Assembly: GCF_040616545.1 (NCBI RefSeq)
Contig: NZ_CP156688.1
Span: forward strand, 62,001-126,000
DNA length: 64,000 nt
Reading direction: 5' to 3'
From: Akkermansia muciniphila
Lineage (GTDB): Bacteria > Verrucomicrobiota > Verrucomicrobiia > Verrucomicrobiales > Akkermansiaceae
Part shown: positions 9,001 to 21,000 of the stretch, in pieces
Numbering within the stretch: the first letter of the stretch is position 1
Layout of the letters: each line of letters opens with the position of its first letter
The notes under the pieces: generated by a model
The model's input: only the letters and a program-made list of their open reading frames with translations
What the model was told of the DNA's origin: nothing
Database searches by the model: none
Program-made: the position numbers and the translations under genes

Positions 9001-12000
9001 AGGTTCCCGGAGCCCGCCAGCGCATTGCGCCAGACATAAACGTTTCCTTCCGCCGGAACGGCACTGTGAAGGGTCAGGGTTCCGTTCAACAGAACGTCCG
9101 CGCTCTCGCCCAGATTGGCCGCCCGGGTAATGGAAACGGCGGCTCCCGCCTCCACGTTCCACAAGGCTCCGTTTTCTCCGTTAAATCCGGAATTGTCCCC
9201 GGAAAGGAGCACGTCCGCTCCGGAGAGCACGTTCACCCTTCCGGTTCCGCTGATATCTCCGGAAAGGCTGAGGGAAGAGCCCGCCACGTTCACTGTTCCG
9301 CCGTTGGCAATCCGGTTGACGAATTCTCCCGTAGCCTTTTTCCCCAGCGTCAGGACGCCGGAGGCCGTTTCCACGGCAATGTGCCCGGTTCCCAGCCCCA
9401 GCACGTGTTCCAGCCTGATTTCTCCGGCTTTGATGGAAGTAGAGCCCGTGCGGCTGTTTTCCGCATTTAAAACCACCGTTCCTTCTCCCTTCTTGACGAG
9501 TGTCCCGGCGTCCGTTCCATCGTCTGACAACCGGTTGGAAAGGTTCCATTCCGTGCCTTCCGAGGCGTCCAGCTCCAGAACGCCGCCGATGCTTACGGCA
9601 GCCTGTCCCAGCGTGCCGGAGCCGGCAGCCGTGAGGCGGGAGGACACGTCAATCGTGAAGGAAGAACCGGCCCCCAGCCGGGAGTTGTCTCCGGCCAGCG
9701 TCCATTCCGAATTCGTCAGACGAATGGCCGCGCTTTCCCCTTGAAGCGTTCCGCTCTGCGCGCCACGGCTGTTGACCAGGTCCAGGACGCCGCCGGGCTC
9801 GGAACCGAAGGTGACCGTATTGGACAGGTCGCCGGAGGAGGCACCCGTGATGGACAGTTCCCCGTCCAGCCGGATCGCGCCCGTTCCCAATCCCTTGAAG
9901 TCCGTCAGCCGGGCGGCGTTCCCCGCCTGGATGTCCACGGCGGCATTCAACTGGCCGTTGGCTCCGCGGACAACCGTCGTCGTTCCGTCACCGCCCAGGG
10001 TGAGGAGCCCCTGGCCCTCCAAAGCGTTTTCCCCTTCCAGGGAACCTCCTCCCAGCAGGGTAAGAGCGCTGTCCGCTGTCTCTCCCAAGTGCAGGGAGCT
10101 TCCGTTGGCGACAGTCATTTCTCCAGCGACGGTCAGAGCGCCGCCTTCCAGCAGAATGCTGCTGCCGTGGTCCACGGCCGCCGTTCCGCCCAGCGCGGCC
10201 TGGCCGCCCTGAAGGTTCATCAGGGCGTCATTGTCCAGCGCGGCGGCTCCCGTGAGAACAAGCCTGCCGGAAGCATTTCCCAGGTCCACCGTACTGCCGG
10301 AGAGGACGGCGGAGCCGCGCACTTCCAGCTGCCCCCCGTTCATCAGGAGTTCCGCCCCGGCTTCGGTCATGGTCAGGCCGCCGATGAAGTGGCTGTCCCC
10401 GGTCTGAGTCTTGCCGTTCATGTCTACCTTCGTTCCGGCGGCCAGTTCCAGCTCGCTGGTGTTGCCGAAGGCGTTGTCGGCGCCGTAGGTGACTTTTCCG
10501 CTGCTCACCAGGGTTTTGCCCGTATAGTTGTTGGCGGCGTTGGCGATGACGATGCCGTGCTCCCCGTCGTCAAAGGCGCGGAATTCAAAGCCTCCCCCCA
10601 CGGAGGTCGCTCCGGCTTCCTCTCCCCTGGCGGTGCTGGTGAGCTGGGCGCCCATCACGTTGCTGCTTTCTGCGGTGTTGGCAAGCTGGTAGAGCGTTCC
10701 GGCCGTGTAGGAATTGATGCGGCTCAGGCCGTAGCCCAGGTAGATGCCGTTTTCTCCGGAATTCGGGGCGGCGTCCGTCTTCACCGTCATGATGTAGTCA
10801 TACACGGCTTCGGCCACTTCCCGGCTGCCGGAGTCGGTCAGCTGCACGTATTGCCTGATGCCCGGATTCCCGGTGACGCTGCCGTCCTCATTGGTGAAGG
10901 AAAGCTGGGCGCCGTGGACGGGCAAAGCCGTGCCTTCAGCCCGCACCACCTGGTGCTGGTAGGCCTCCGCGTCGTGGTTGTCGTCAAAAAGAGTGCCTTT
11001 GGCGTCCGTTATGTGGATGGACTGGGGAATGCGCATGGCAACCGTTCCGCCGCCGTCCACATTCAGGTCATCCACGGTCAGCATGCCTGCCGGGGCGCCC
11101 TTGGCGTCCGTGCCCACCTTCAGAACGCCTCCGTTCATAGTCAACCCGCCTATCCTGTAATTGCCGTCGATGACGGTGGAGCCCCGGCCCGAACCGGAGG
11201 TGGAAAGTTCCAGCGTTCCATGTTGAAGGACTCCCCGGCCGGAAGCGTCTGCCGTGGAAAAGACGTACGTCCCATTCTTCATGTCCAGTGTTCCCGTAAA
11301 GGAATCCCCCGCAGGCAGCACACGGTCCGCATCAAAGAAGAACCGGCTCTCCTGCGTGCCCAGCACGGCATGAAGAATGCCGTTTCCGGACAGCTTGTTG
11401 GCAAACAGCAGGTCCGCGTCCTCTGCATTCGTTCCGGAAAGGGTCAGCTCCCCTCCGTTCAGGAAAATGGAGCTTCCCGTGCCGAGATTGTTGAGGACAT
11501 GGTCCGGAGAAGCCGCGTCCCGGAGCGTGCCGGCGGCGAGGGCCTCGCCCGTAATTTCCCAGGTGCCCGCAAACGCGCTGTTGTCCGCGTCCAGCGTTAC
11601 CCCGCGGCCGCTGACCAGGACCGTTTCCGCAGCGGTTCCGGCCAGGCGGTTGAAAAAGGTTTTGTCGGAAAAGGCCAGTTCCAGCAGGCTTCCGTCCTGC
11701 AGGGTCACCAGTCCGGCGCCCAGGCCGCGCTCCCCGCCCTCCCCAAGCACCACTCTGGTGCCGGAAGCGCGGCGCAATGCCCCGCTACCCGTGATCACGG
11801 TACCGCCCGCATACGTATTTTCCCGGCGGATGTTCAGCGTGCCTCCTCCGGTGACGGCCAGAAGTCCCTGGCCGCTGATGGTTCCGCCCGCCGTAACGGT
11901 GCGGCCGTTCGTATCCAGAATGCCCTGCTCCCGTCCCAGGGAAATGGCGTTGGACCACTGGAGGTCATTCAACGCGCGGATGGTCCCGGAACGGCCTCCC

Positions 12001-15000
12001 ATGCTGATCAGGGCGTTCCCGGCGGAGGCGTCCTGCCCCAGCTCCAGAACGGCCCCGTCATGCAGGTTGACCTGCCGGAAGAAATGGTTGCCGCCCAGCA
12101 GCGCCAGCGTTCCGTCCACAACGGAAACGGTTCCTGCGAACGTGTGGTTACGTTCCGAGACGAGCCTTCCCGGTCCCAGCTTTTCCCACGTTCCGGCAGC
12201 GGACCCGGCCACCATGTTGTCCAGGGTTCCGGCCGCATTGACTTGCAGCAGCCCTTCCACGGCAATGGCGCCGGCGGAATCCCCCTTGCCCAGGGCATTT
12301 GCATGGGTCAGCAGGAGGGTGGCATCCCGGCCTACCGCCGTCTCCGCCTGCACGGAGTCATTGGCCCCGGAAATGGTCAGCGTGCCCAGGTTCAGATGAA
12401 GCGTCCCGGCTCCGGCAAGCGCGCCGTCCCCGGCGATGCTGCCGCCCCCGGCAACGGACGGCGTGCCGTCATCTGCATTCGCGCCGATGGTCAGAATGCC
12501 TTCCCCGCCGTTTGCAGTTCCCAGGAAAATGCCGCCCCCGTGGCCGATGCTGACGCCTCCCGTGTAAGCCGCATGGCCGTTCAGGTCAAGCACGGCATTC
12601 GCGGAATCCGCGATGAGCAGGGAAGTGTGACGTCCGGCGCCTCCCAGGGCGGAATCGCCGCCCAGGACCAGCCTGGTTCCAACCTCGATCGTCGTCGTTC
12701 CCGTATAGCTGTTGGTCCCGCTCAGCAGGATGCCGCGTCCTCCGGCGGCATCCTTGAAACTGACATGGCCGGACCCCGCCCTGTCCGCCCCGGCGGGGTC
12801 ATTCCCGTCTGCCAGCAGGGATTCCAGGGTATAATCCGTCAGCGCAACGCTCAGTTCACGGGAAGCGTCGTCCGCATTCAGCACTACCGACAGGGTGCGT
12901 CCATCATAAATTTCCACCCGGGAAAGTTCCCGGTAGGCCACCAGGCGCGTTCCATCCTCCGTTCCCGCCGACCATGCAGTGACGCCACGGGCGATTTCCG
13001 CGCCGCCCTGCACGATTCCCTGCCGTACCGCCTGGAGATCCGCCTGGGTTTTCCCGCCCAGGCGCACGCCGGACAGGGTCCACAACCCGGCTCCGCTGAC
13101 GGCAGTTCCGCTTTCGGCAAGCAGTACGGTGCCCGGTCCGTCAAAGAAGGACAGCCTCCCTCCGTCGTAAACGGCATGTTCGCTGAGATTCAGGTTAAAA
13201 TCCGTATTCCCCGTCAGGGTGATGGAGCCGGCCTGCAGCCAGGCGGACGCTTCGTTGTCCGCATCCAGGGTCCAGTTCATTTCCCCTCCGGCAAAATTCA
13301 CGGTTCCCTCCAGCGTTCTGGCGCGCAGGGCCGGGTCTGCCTGGGCTACGGCCTGAAGGGACCCCACGCTCCCGGCGGCGGTCTTCAGATGGGAGACGCC
13401 GTCCCCGTTCATGAACCATTCCATTTGTTCGTCAACCACATAGGCCGTACTCCGCATTTCCACGGTTCCGGTGAATCCTTTTCCCAGGTCTGCGGCACGG
13501 CTACCGAAGGAGAATTGCAGCGGACTGCCATCTTCCGGGAGGCGGTCTTCCGAAAGGTCGATGACCAGGGTTCCTTCTCCCAGGATGTCGTTCGCAAGAG
13601 TATAGGGGGCGTCCTGGCTGCCGATGTAGAACATGGCCCCCCCGTTGATGCGGACGGAACCGTTCAGCGCCCCTTCTCCGGTGATTTTAAGGGTGCCGTT
13701 TTCCACGACGCTGCCGCCGGTATATTCCTGCGCGCCAGTCACCAGCAATGTTCCGGTTCCCCGCTGGATAAGGCTGCCTCCCCCTGCCGCCGTTCCCTCG
13801 TAATGGACATCGTCGCTGCGGTTGAAGGCCAGGGCCGCTCCCGAAGCCACGGTGAGTGAAAGGGAGGAATCAGCCATGGACAGGATGGAGCCGGTCCGGC
13901 CTCCGTTCCCCACCTGAAGCGTCCCTTCCCGGACGGAAGTGCCGCCGCGGTAGGTATTCTCTCCGGTAAGAACCAGCGTGCCTTCTCCCGTTTTTTCCAT
14001 AGTTTCGCCGCTGATGATTCCCTGCTGGACGGCCGCCTTTCCTTCGTCCACGTTCAGCAGGCCGCTGCCGTTGATGGAGACGTCATTCCCCAGCTCAATG
14101 CCCTGGCCGTAATCCAGAACAGTGCCGTCATTCATCGCCAGGGCGCCGCTTCCCAGGGCCTGGCCGTGGGCCAAGGTGAGCGTTCCTTCTTCCAGGATGC
14201 TCCCGCCCGTAAAAGCGCTGCTCCCGGACAGGACAAGCCTACCCGTTCCCCGCTTGACGAGGGTTCCCTGTCCGCTGACGCTTCCGGCATAATCCATGCG
14301 GTCGCTGTGATTGAATACGAATTGCGTTCCTTCTGCCAGGCTGGCGCCTGCCGCGAAACCGACCCCTGTTCCGCCGTTGCCCAGCTGCAGAACGCCTTCC
14401 CTCACCTCCGCCCCTCCGGTAAAGCTGTTCCGTCCGGTCAGGATCAGGGAGCCTCCTCCGGTCTTGACCAGCCTGCCCTCTCCGGACATGACGCCGGCCA
14501 GCACGGCATCCGTGGCGGAAGAACCGCCGTCCGCCGTCTGAACGGTCAATGCCGTTCCGGCGGACAGGGAAAAATTGTTCAGCACTCCGGTCAGGCTGCG
14601 GTCAATCCGCAGGGTGGAATCCCCCAGGACCTCAATGGCGCTGTCGGCATTACCCAGGGAGGAATTCCGGGAAATGGCCAGTATTCCTCCTGCCATTTCC
14701 GTTCCCCCGGAGTAGTTGTTGTCTGCCGACAGCACCAAGGTCCCGCTGTTCAGGCGGACTCCCCGGGACAGCGTATTGTCCAGTGTGCTACGCCATTCCA
14801 GGAGTCCCAACCCTCCCTTAGTTATATTGCCGTCACAGGAGAAATGATGGCCGTCGCCGATGATGAGCGAGGCTGAAGAAGCTACCGTGATCACCACGTC
14901 TCCGTCAATGCGGCTGGAATGGCCGCCGCGGTGGTCCAGCAAAAGCGAATGGGAGCCCTCGATGGCGACGTTTCCGCTCATGGCGATTTCATTGCTGAGC

Positions 15001-18000
15001 GTCCGGTCCTGCCGCCAGGCTTCCAGCGCGCCGCCGCGGAGCGTCAGAACGCCCGTGCCTACGGCTCCGGAAGAAACGCTCTGGTTGGTCAGGCGTTCGT
15101 CCTGGTTGATCCGCAGCGTGCCCTCATTCAGGAGGAATCCCCCGCTGAAGGTGCTGTTGCCGCTCAGCGTCAGGACGCCGGCTCCGTTCTTGCTGATCCT
15201 GTAGGTGGAATCACTGTCGTGGAAAACGGTCCCGTTGATCTCCAGGTCCGCCCCCTCTTCGTTGGAAATCTTCAAATGGCTGTCCAGGCGGACATTCGTG
15301 GAAATAAGGGCGTCTGAATTACCCGTCATTTCAATCCCGGCGTCAAATCCGGATTCCGGCGTCTGGGCCAGCACCAGAGTGATGCCGCCTGCGGCGCCCC
15401 TGATTTCAAACTGCTGGTTCCGCGTGCCGCTGAATTTCAGGTCGCCCACGGTCCGGTCCGCCGTCAGCACGGCGACGGTGCTGGAATCAAGCGCTTCATT
15501 GCCGAACGTGACGGAAGCGTTGATGATGTTCGGCACCTGGCCGTCCTTCCAGTCCCCCTGGTCGTCCCAGGAACTGCCCCGCGCGCCCGTCCAGACGTAC
15601 GTGGCGGCATACGGCAGAATCTCGTAATGCCCGTCCACCCAGACAATCCGGGCCCCGGTGCTGTATCCTTCAAAGGAAATGTTGCCGATGTACTTGGGGC
15701 TGTCCGCGCCGTAGCCGGTCAGCAGGAACTGACTTCTCCCGCCGCCGGCGATGTTGCCCTTCCAGCCCTTGATGATGAGCGTGCCGTTTTCATCCCAGGC
15801 GCCCAGGCGCCCCGCCTCCATCACCACGTTGCCGGAGGCGGCCGTGCCGCCGAAGTCCAGCGTGGACAGGGAGGAACTGCCCAGAGACAGGGTGCTCCCC
15901 GTTCCCAGGGACTGGCTCATCCTGTTCAAGGCCAGCGTTCCGCCGTTGAACGTCATGTCCGTCACGGACCCCAGCGCCTTTTCCAGGGCCAGGTTCAGCG
16001 TGCCTGAAAGCAGCGTGACGTTCCCGCCTATGTAGGCCCTGAGCGTGACATTCCTGTCACCGGCGTCGACGACGATCCGGCTGCCGCCGCTTGCGGAAAT
16101 CATGCCTTGCCCGGCTTGTCCGTTCCTGCCTGCCAGGGTCTGGTCAAAGGCCGTTCCGTCTCCCTTGCGGCCCAGCAGGAGGCTGCCGCCGCCGGTGACT
16201 TCAAACGTGCCGCGCGCCATTTCAAAAAGGCCGTCTTCCAGATAGACGTTCTTCTTCTGGCCGCCCGTGCGCACCAGCAGAAGCCCGTTGAGGCCGTCCA
16301 GCAGGATTTCCCCCTGGCCGAAGGGGGTGACGCGGCTGCCGTCCGCCATGGCGCCGATGACCATATCCTTGTCACCCAGCGTGGTAGTGACCAGGCCGTA
16401 ATTGCCGATGACCAGCGCGTAATGGCTGCTGTCCGGATCATAGCCCGTGCCGAGGAAGCGGCTGCCGTGGCCGTCATCCGTATCACCGGAAAAAGTCTTG
16501 GTGCCCAGCAGCTCCAGTTCTCCTCCCTGGCCGTCCAGCCATGCCTTGTAATTGGTGGAATTGCCGTCCGCCAGAATGCCGCCGTTGGTCAGGTCATGCG
16601 TCTCCGCGAAGGAAACGATCACGCTGTTGTAAATCTTGCTGTTCCAGGCGGTTTCCGTACTGTTGACCGTGAATTTCCGCTGGTTGTAGGAAAGCCCGGC
16701 GTTCAGGTCGGAGGCTCCCGCGCCGTTCAGGTTCAGGGTGATTACTCCTCCCGGCTGTTCTGCTCCGGCAACGCCTCCTTCCTCCACCAGGGAGGAGAAG
16801 ATCAGCCCTGCATGGAAACGGAACAGGTTGCCGAGCGTACGCACCGACCGGCCCGCTTCCCCCGAGTAAGCCTGAAGGTAGGACTGTGAAGCCGCCGTGG
16901 CGCTGGTCCACGCGTAAACGCCTATGGCCTGGTCCCCGAGCACGTTGTCGGCGCCGACGGACACGCGCCCCTCCAGGTTGTTGTAATCGTAGTCCTTTAC
17001 TCCGATGTTGAATTCCTTGAACACGTTGTCCGGATTGGAGAAGCGGACGAACTCGGTACCCCGCACCGCGACGGCCGCCTGGGAGGCGTCCACGCGGGAA
17101 TTGACGACCAGCATGGTGGGGTACTGGCCCCCGGCGTAATACTGCCCCGTGTACAGGAGCCTGTCCGTGGAGCCGAAATCCAGGGAGTTGGCGGAATCCA
17201 GCGTCAGGGAGCCCTTGCCGCCCATGAATCTCAACTCTTCCGAGGACCCCAGTTCAATATTGTTGTGAAGGACGTAATGGACGGCGGTATTGGTTTCAGG
17301 CGAATAAACGCCCAGGCTGTGGTACCGCCCGTTGCCCAAAAAGATGGTTCCCGTGCCCAGGGGGCCGGACTTGATGCCCGCTTCCGGATGGGCCGGATCA
17401 TTCAGGATGCTGCTGGAACCTACCTTGAGCGTGACTGTCCCGCCTCCCGTCGCGGTAATGCCGCCGGAAAAAGTGTTCTGCCCCAGGAAAACGCCCGTAA
17501 GGGAAGTAGTGGACGTGGTTTTGAACTCCAGCATGGAGGGGACGTTCCCGTCCGCGTCCGCAACCGTGTAATTCTCCCCGAAGGTCAGCGTGGCGCCGGA
17601 ATCGGTGGAAACCGTCTGGCGCGGGCCGTACAGAAAGCCGTCCACATCGGAAGCGTCGGCATCGTTGAACGTGATGTTGCCGATGAGAATCCAGGACTTG
17701 CCGTCATCGCCGTTCGTGGCTTTCAGATGGAGGTCGTTTCCTACCGTCCGGATGGTATAGCCGGTGAGGTCCTTGCCTCCGAAGCGGCCTTCTCCGTCCA
17801 CGGTATAGGCCCCCGCCCCCAGCGCATGGTCATGCGTGATCTCCAGCCTTCCACCCCTCTGGATGACGCCCCCGGTAAACGTGTTGTCCCCCTGGAGGCT
17901 GATGGTGTTCAAGGTCCCCTTGGAAGCGCTCCCCTCCAGAATCAAGGCGCCGGAAGAGCCGTCGGCCGCGTTGCCGATGCGGCCGCTCAACACAAGCGTC

Positions 18001-21000
18001 TGGTTGTAGGCGCTGTGGCTGACCAGCAGCCCGCCGGGGGAGATGACCATATCGGCCCGGATGTCGGGAGACATGGCTCCGGCCATGAAAATCTTGGCGG
18101 GAGCGTTCCCCTGGCCTTCCCATGTCAGCACCCCCCGTTGACCGTCGGAAGAGGAATCAATGAAAAAACTGGTGGATTTGGCGCCTTCAAAATTAATCTG
18201 GGAAAGAGTGATATCCTCTGTCAGCAGAATCGTCTTCTGGTCCAGGTCCGCATCCTGGTCCCGGAAAATGGCGATGTTGCCGCGGGTGACCGGCACCTTG
18301 CCGCCGAACCAGTTGGCGGTGAGCGACCAGGACCGGCTGTCCGCCCCCCCGCCTCCGGTCCATTCAAAAGCGGCGTCCCCGTTCGGAAGCAATTCCCATT
18401 TCTTCAAGTCTTCATGGTAATAAAGCTCCGCCCCGCGGGTATACCCGGTAAAAGCCACCTGGTTAAGCTGGTCCGCCGTCAGGGCGTTTGCCGTCAAAAA
18501 CCAGACATGTTCCGATGAAACGTCCGGACTGCCCGGCGTATTCCAAGTGCCGGAAGCGTTTTCTATATTGACCAGGTAGGGCAGTCCGCCGTTGGTACCC
18601 CAGTAGCCGACCTTGCTGAAGGTCAATTCCCCGCCTGAACCCAGCTCCATGGTCGCGGCGCCGTTGACGGTCAGCGTGCCGAACGCATTGCTGACTCCCT
18701 TCGAGCTGATGATGGAGCCCCCGTACAAATCCAGACTGGAGTATTCCCCTGCACGGAGGCCCTGAATCTGGTTGTCCCGTGTCAGGGCGAGCCGTCCGCT
18801 GGAAAGCCTTACATTGGAGGCACTGACATGGCTGATCGTTTCCTCCAACGTGGAGGTGTACCCTGTACCGTTGATCATCAACCTTAAAAGACCGTCCAAA
18901 CTGGCTTCGCCGCCGTTCAGGGAGCGGACGGAGACGTCCCCTTCCACGGAACCCGAATCATGGCGGTCCATGCTCAGGATCAGGGAGGAGGACCCGCTGT
19001 TGAGAAAGTCAACCTGCCCTATCTTCAAGACCTGCCTGCCGTAGGAATTGATAGTCACGGAACCTCCAAAATTGACGTCGGTCAGCCGGACCTCCTGCGA
19101 CTTCCCTTGCAGCCACAGGGTGCCGCCGTTTCCGGAAATGTTGACGCCGTTCCGGAAATCCACGATTGTCTGTTCACCGCCCCGGATGTAAAAATTGCCG
19201 CTGCCCGCAAAGGTGATGTCGCCCGTGCCGGCGTAATTGGCATTCTGCTCACGTTCCCCGAACACCATGTAATTCAATCCCTCGCCGTCCGTGCCGGTGG
19301 CGTCCGCCGCGTACAGCGTATTGCCGTTCAGGGTCAGGCCGCCGCTGAAACTGTTGTTACCGGAAAAATTGTAAATGCTCACCACTCCTCCCGTGGGCGG
19401 CCCCAGCACCAGTCCCCCTGCGCCCTGAAGGTCGCGGCCTTCCCGGAAATACAGGCTGCCGGCGCCTGAAATAGTAAACATGCGGTCGAGATGGACCACA
19501 TCCTTGACGGAGTTACCGGAAGCGGTGAACGCTACCATCCCCTGGGCAAGACGAAAATCATTCTGGATGACAAGCTGGTTGCGGAGTTCCGCGGAATTGC
19601 CGTTGCGGCCCAGTGCTCCGCCCTTGATGATCAGGGAACCGGTGCCCAGCACGCCGTTATCCGTCAGCATCAGGGTTCCGGACTCCAGAATGACGTTCCC
19701 GCGGTATTCCGTGTTACCCTTCTTCCGGATTTCCAAAATGCCGGATTCCCCTGTGATCACCAGGTCTCCGTCCCCCTGCAGGGCGCCGAATAGCTGCATT
19801 TTGCCGTTCTTGCCGATGAATTTCAGGCCGTTTTCCCCGATCAGGATGTTGTTGGAAATGCTGTAAGTATTGTTTTGAGTTCCCACGTACAGTTCCGCCT
19901 GGCTCCCGTTGTTGTCAAAAAACAGAACGTCGTTCCCGCTGAGGGAAAAGGACCCGGCCACGTCGTCCGCAATGGTCATCTTGCCGACTACGAACTGTCC
20001 CGACGGGGAGTTCAGCTTAATTCCCTTGCCCCGCAAATGGGGATCAAGATTGGCAAACACCATCTCCGCCCCCGCTCCGGCAGGCGCGCGGTTGGCGTCC
20101 CAGTTCCCGCCGAAAAGGGCATTCGTATTGGTGGACTTGCTGACGCCTTCCCCCAGGTAGGCCTGTCCGGTCCATGTATAAACTCCCCCCGTATTCACGG
20201 AGGCGGGGCGCAGCTCATACGCATCTCCCCGCGCGGCAACCTCAAGCCCCATTTCATCATTGTAGCCCAGGAAGTGGACCCGGGAAAACCAGGATTCCCC
20301 GCTGACGTCATGGTTGAAAAGAAGCTGGTCGTGCCCGTCCTGCCAGCCTTCCAGCGCCAGGTGTCCGGCGCCTCCGGAAAGGCTGTTGCCGGTAAAGTGC
20401 AGAATGCCGCCGCCCGAATCCGTTCCGTTGCTCAGCACGATGGTGGACCTGTCCGCCCAGACGGTGCTGGAAGTCCAGGACAAATCGGAAAAGGAGGCTG
20501 AAAATCCCCGCGTGTCCAGTGTGGAGGTTTTCCCCAGGGAAAGAGACGGTTCTCCCCCCAGCTGTCCATCCGCGCCCAGCATCAATGTGGAATGGTCGGA
20601 AACGGAGGCTTTCGCGGCAAACAGGCCGCCCAGGGAAGAATCCAGCGTGACGGAGTCTCCGGAAAGCTCTTGGAAGCCGAACGTCAGCTCGCCAAACGAG
20701 CCTTGCAGGCCGGAACCGTACAGGGTGGCGGAGGAACCGAACTGGACGTTGGGAAGATGGGAGGCAATCCCCCCGTCAATATGCACGTCTCCCCGCAGGA
20801 TGAACAGGGTGGGAGTGGTTCCGTCAGTTCCGCCGTCCAGTTCCGCGCCTTCTTCCAGGTGCACGAAGGCGCGGTTCATCAGCTCAAAAACGCCGCCGCG
20901 GTCCAGGCGGATTCTTCCCCTGACATACACGTCACGCCCGGCATCCGGTGAAAGTTCCAGCCTGCTGTTCTCCCCGATGATGGAAAGGGTTCCGGTTCCC

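Noticed and set aside
9741..13859. A 1,372-codon plus-strand ORF
   Set aside because: It is a frame shadow of the repeat passenger of the autotransporter; no start signal, domain or natural composition. The minus frame has a signal peptide, repeats and barrel.
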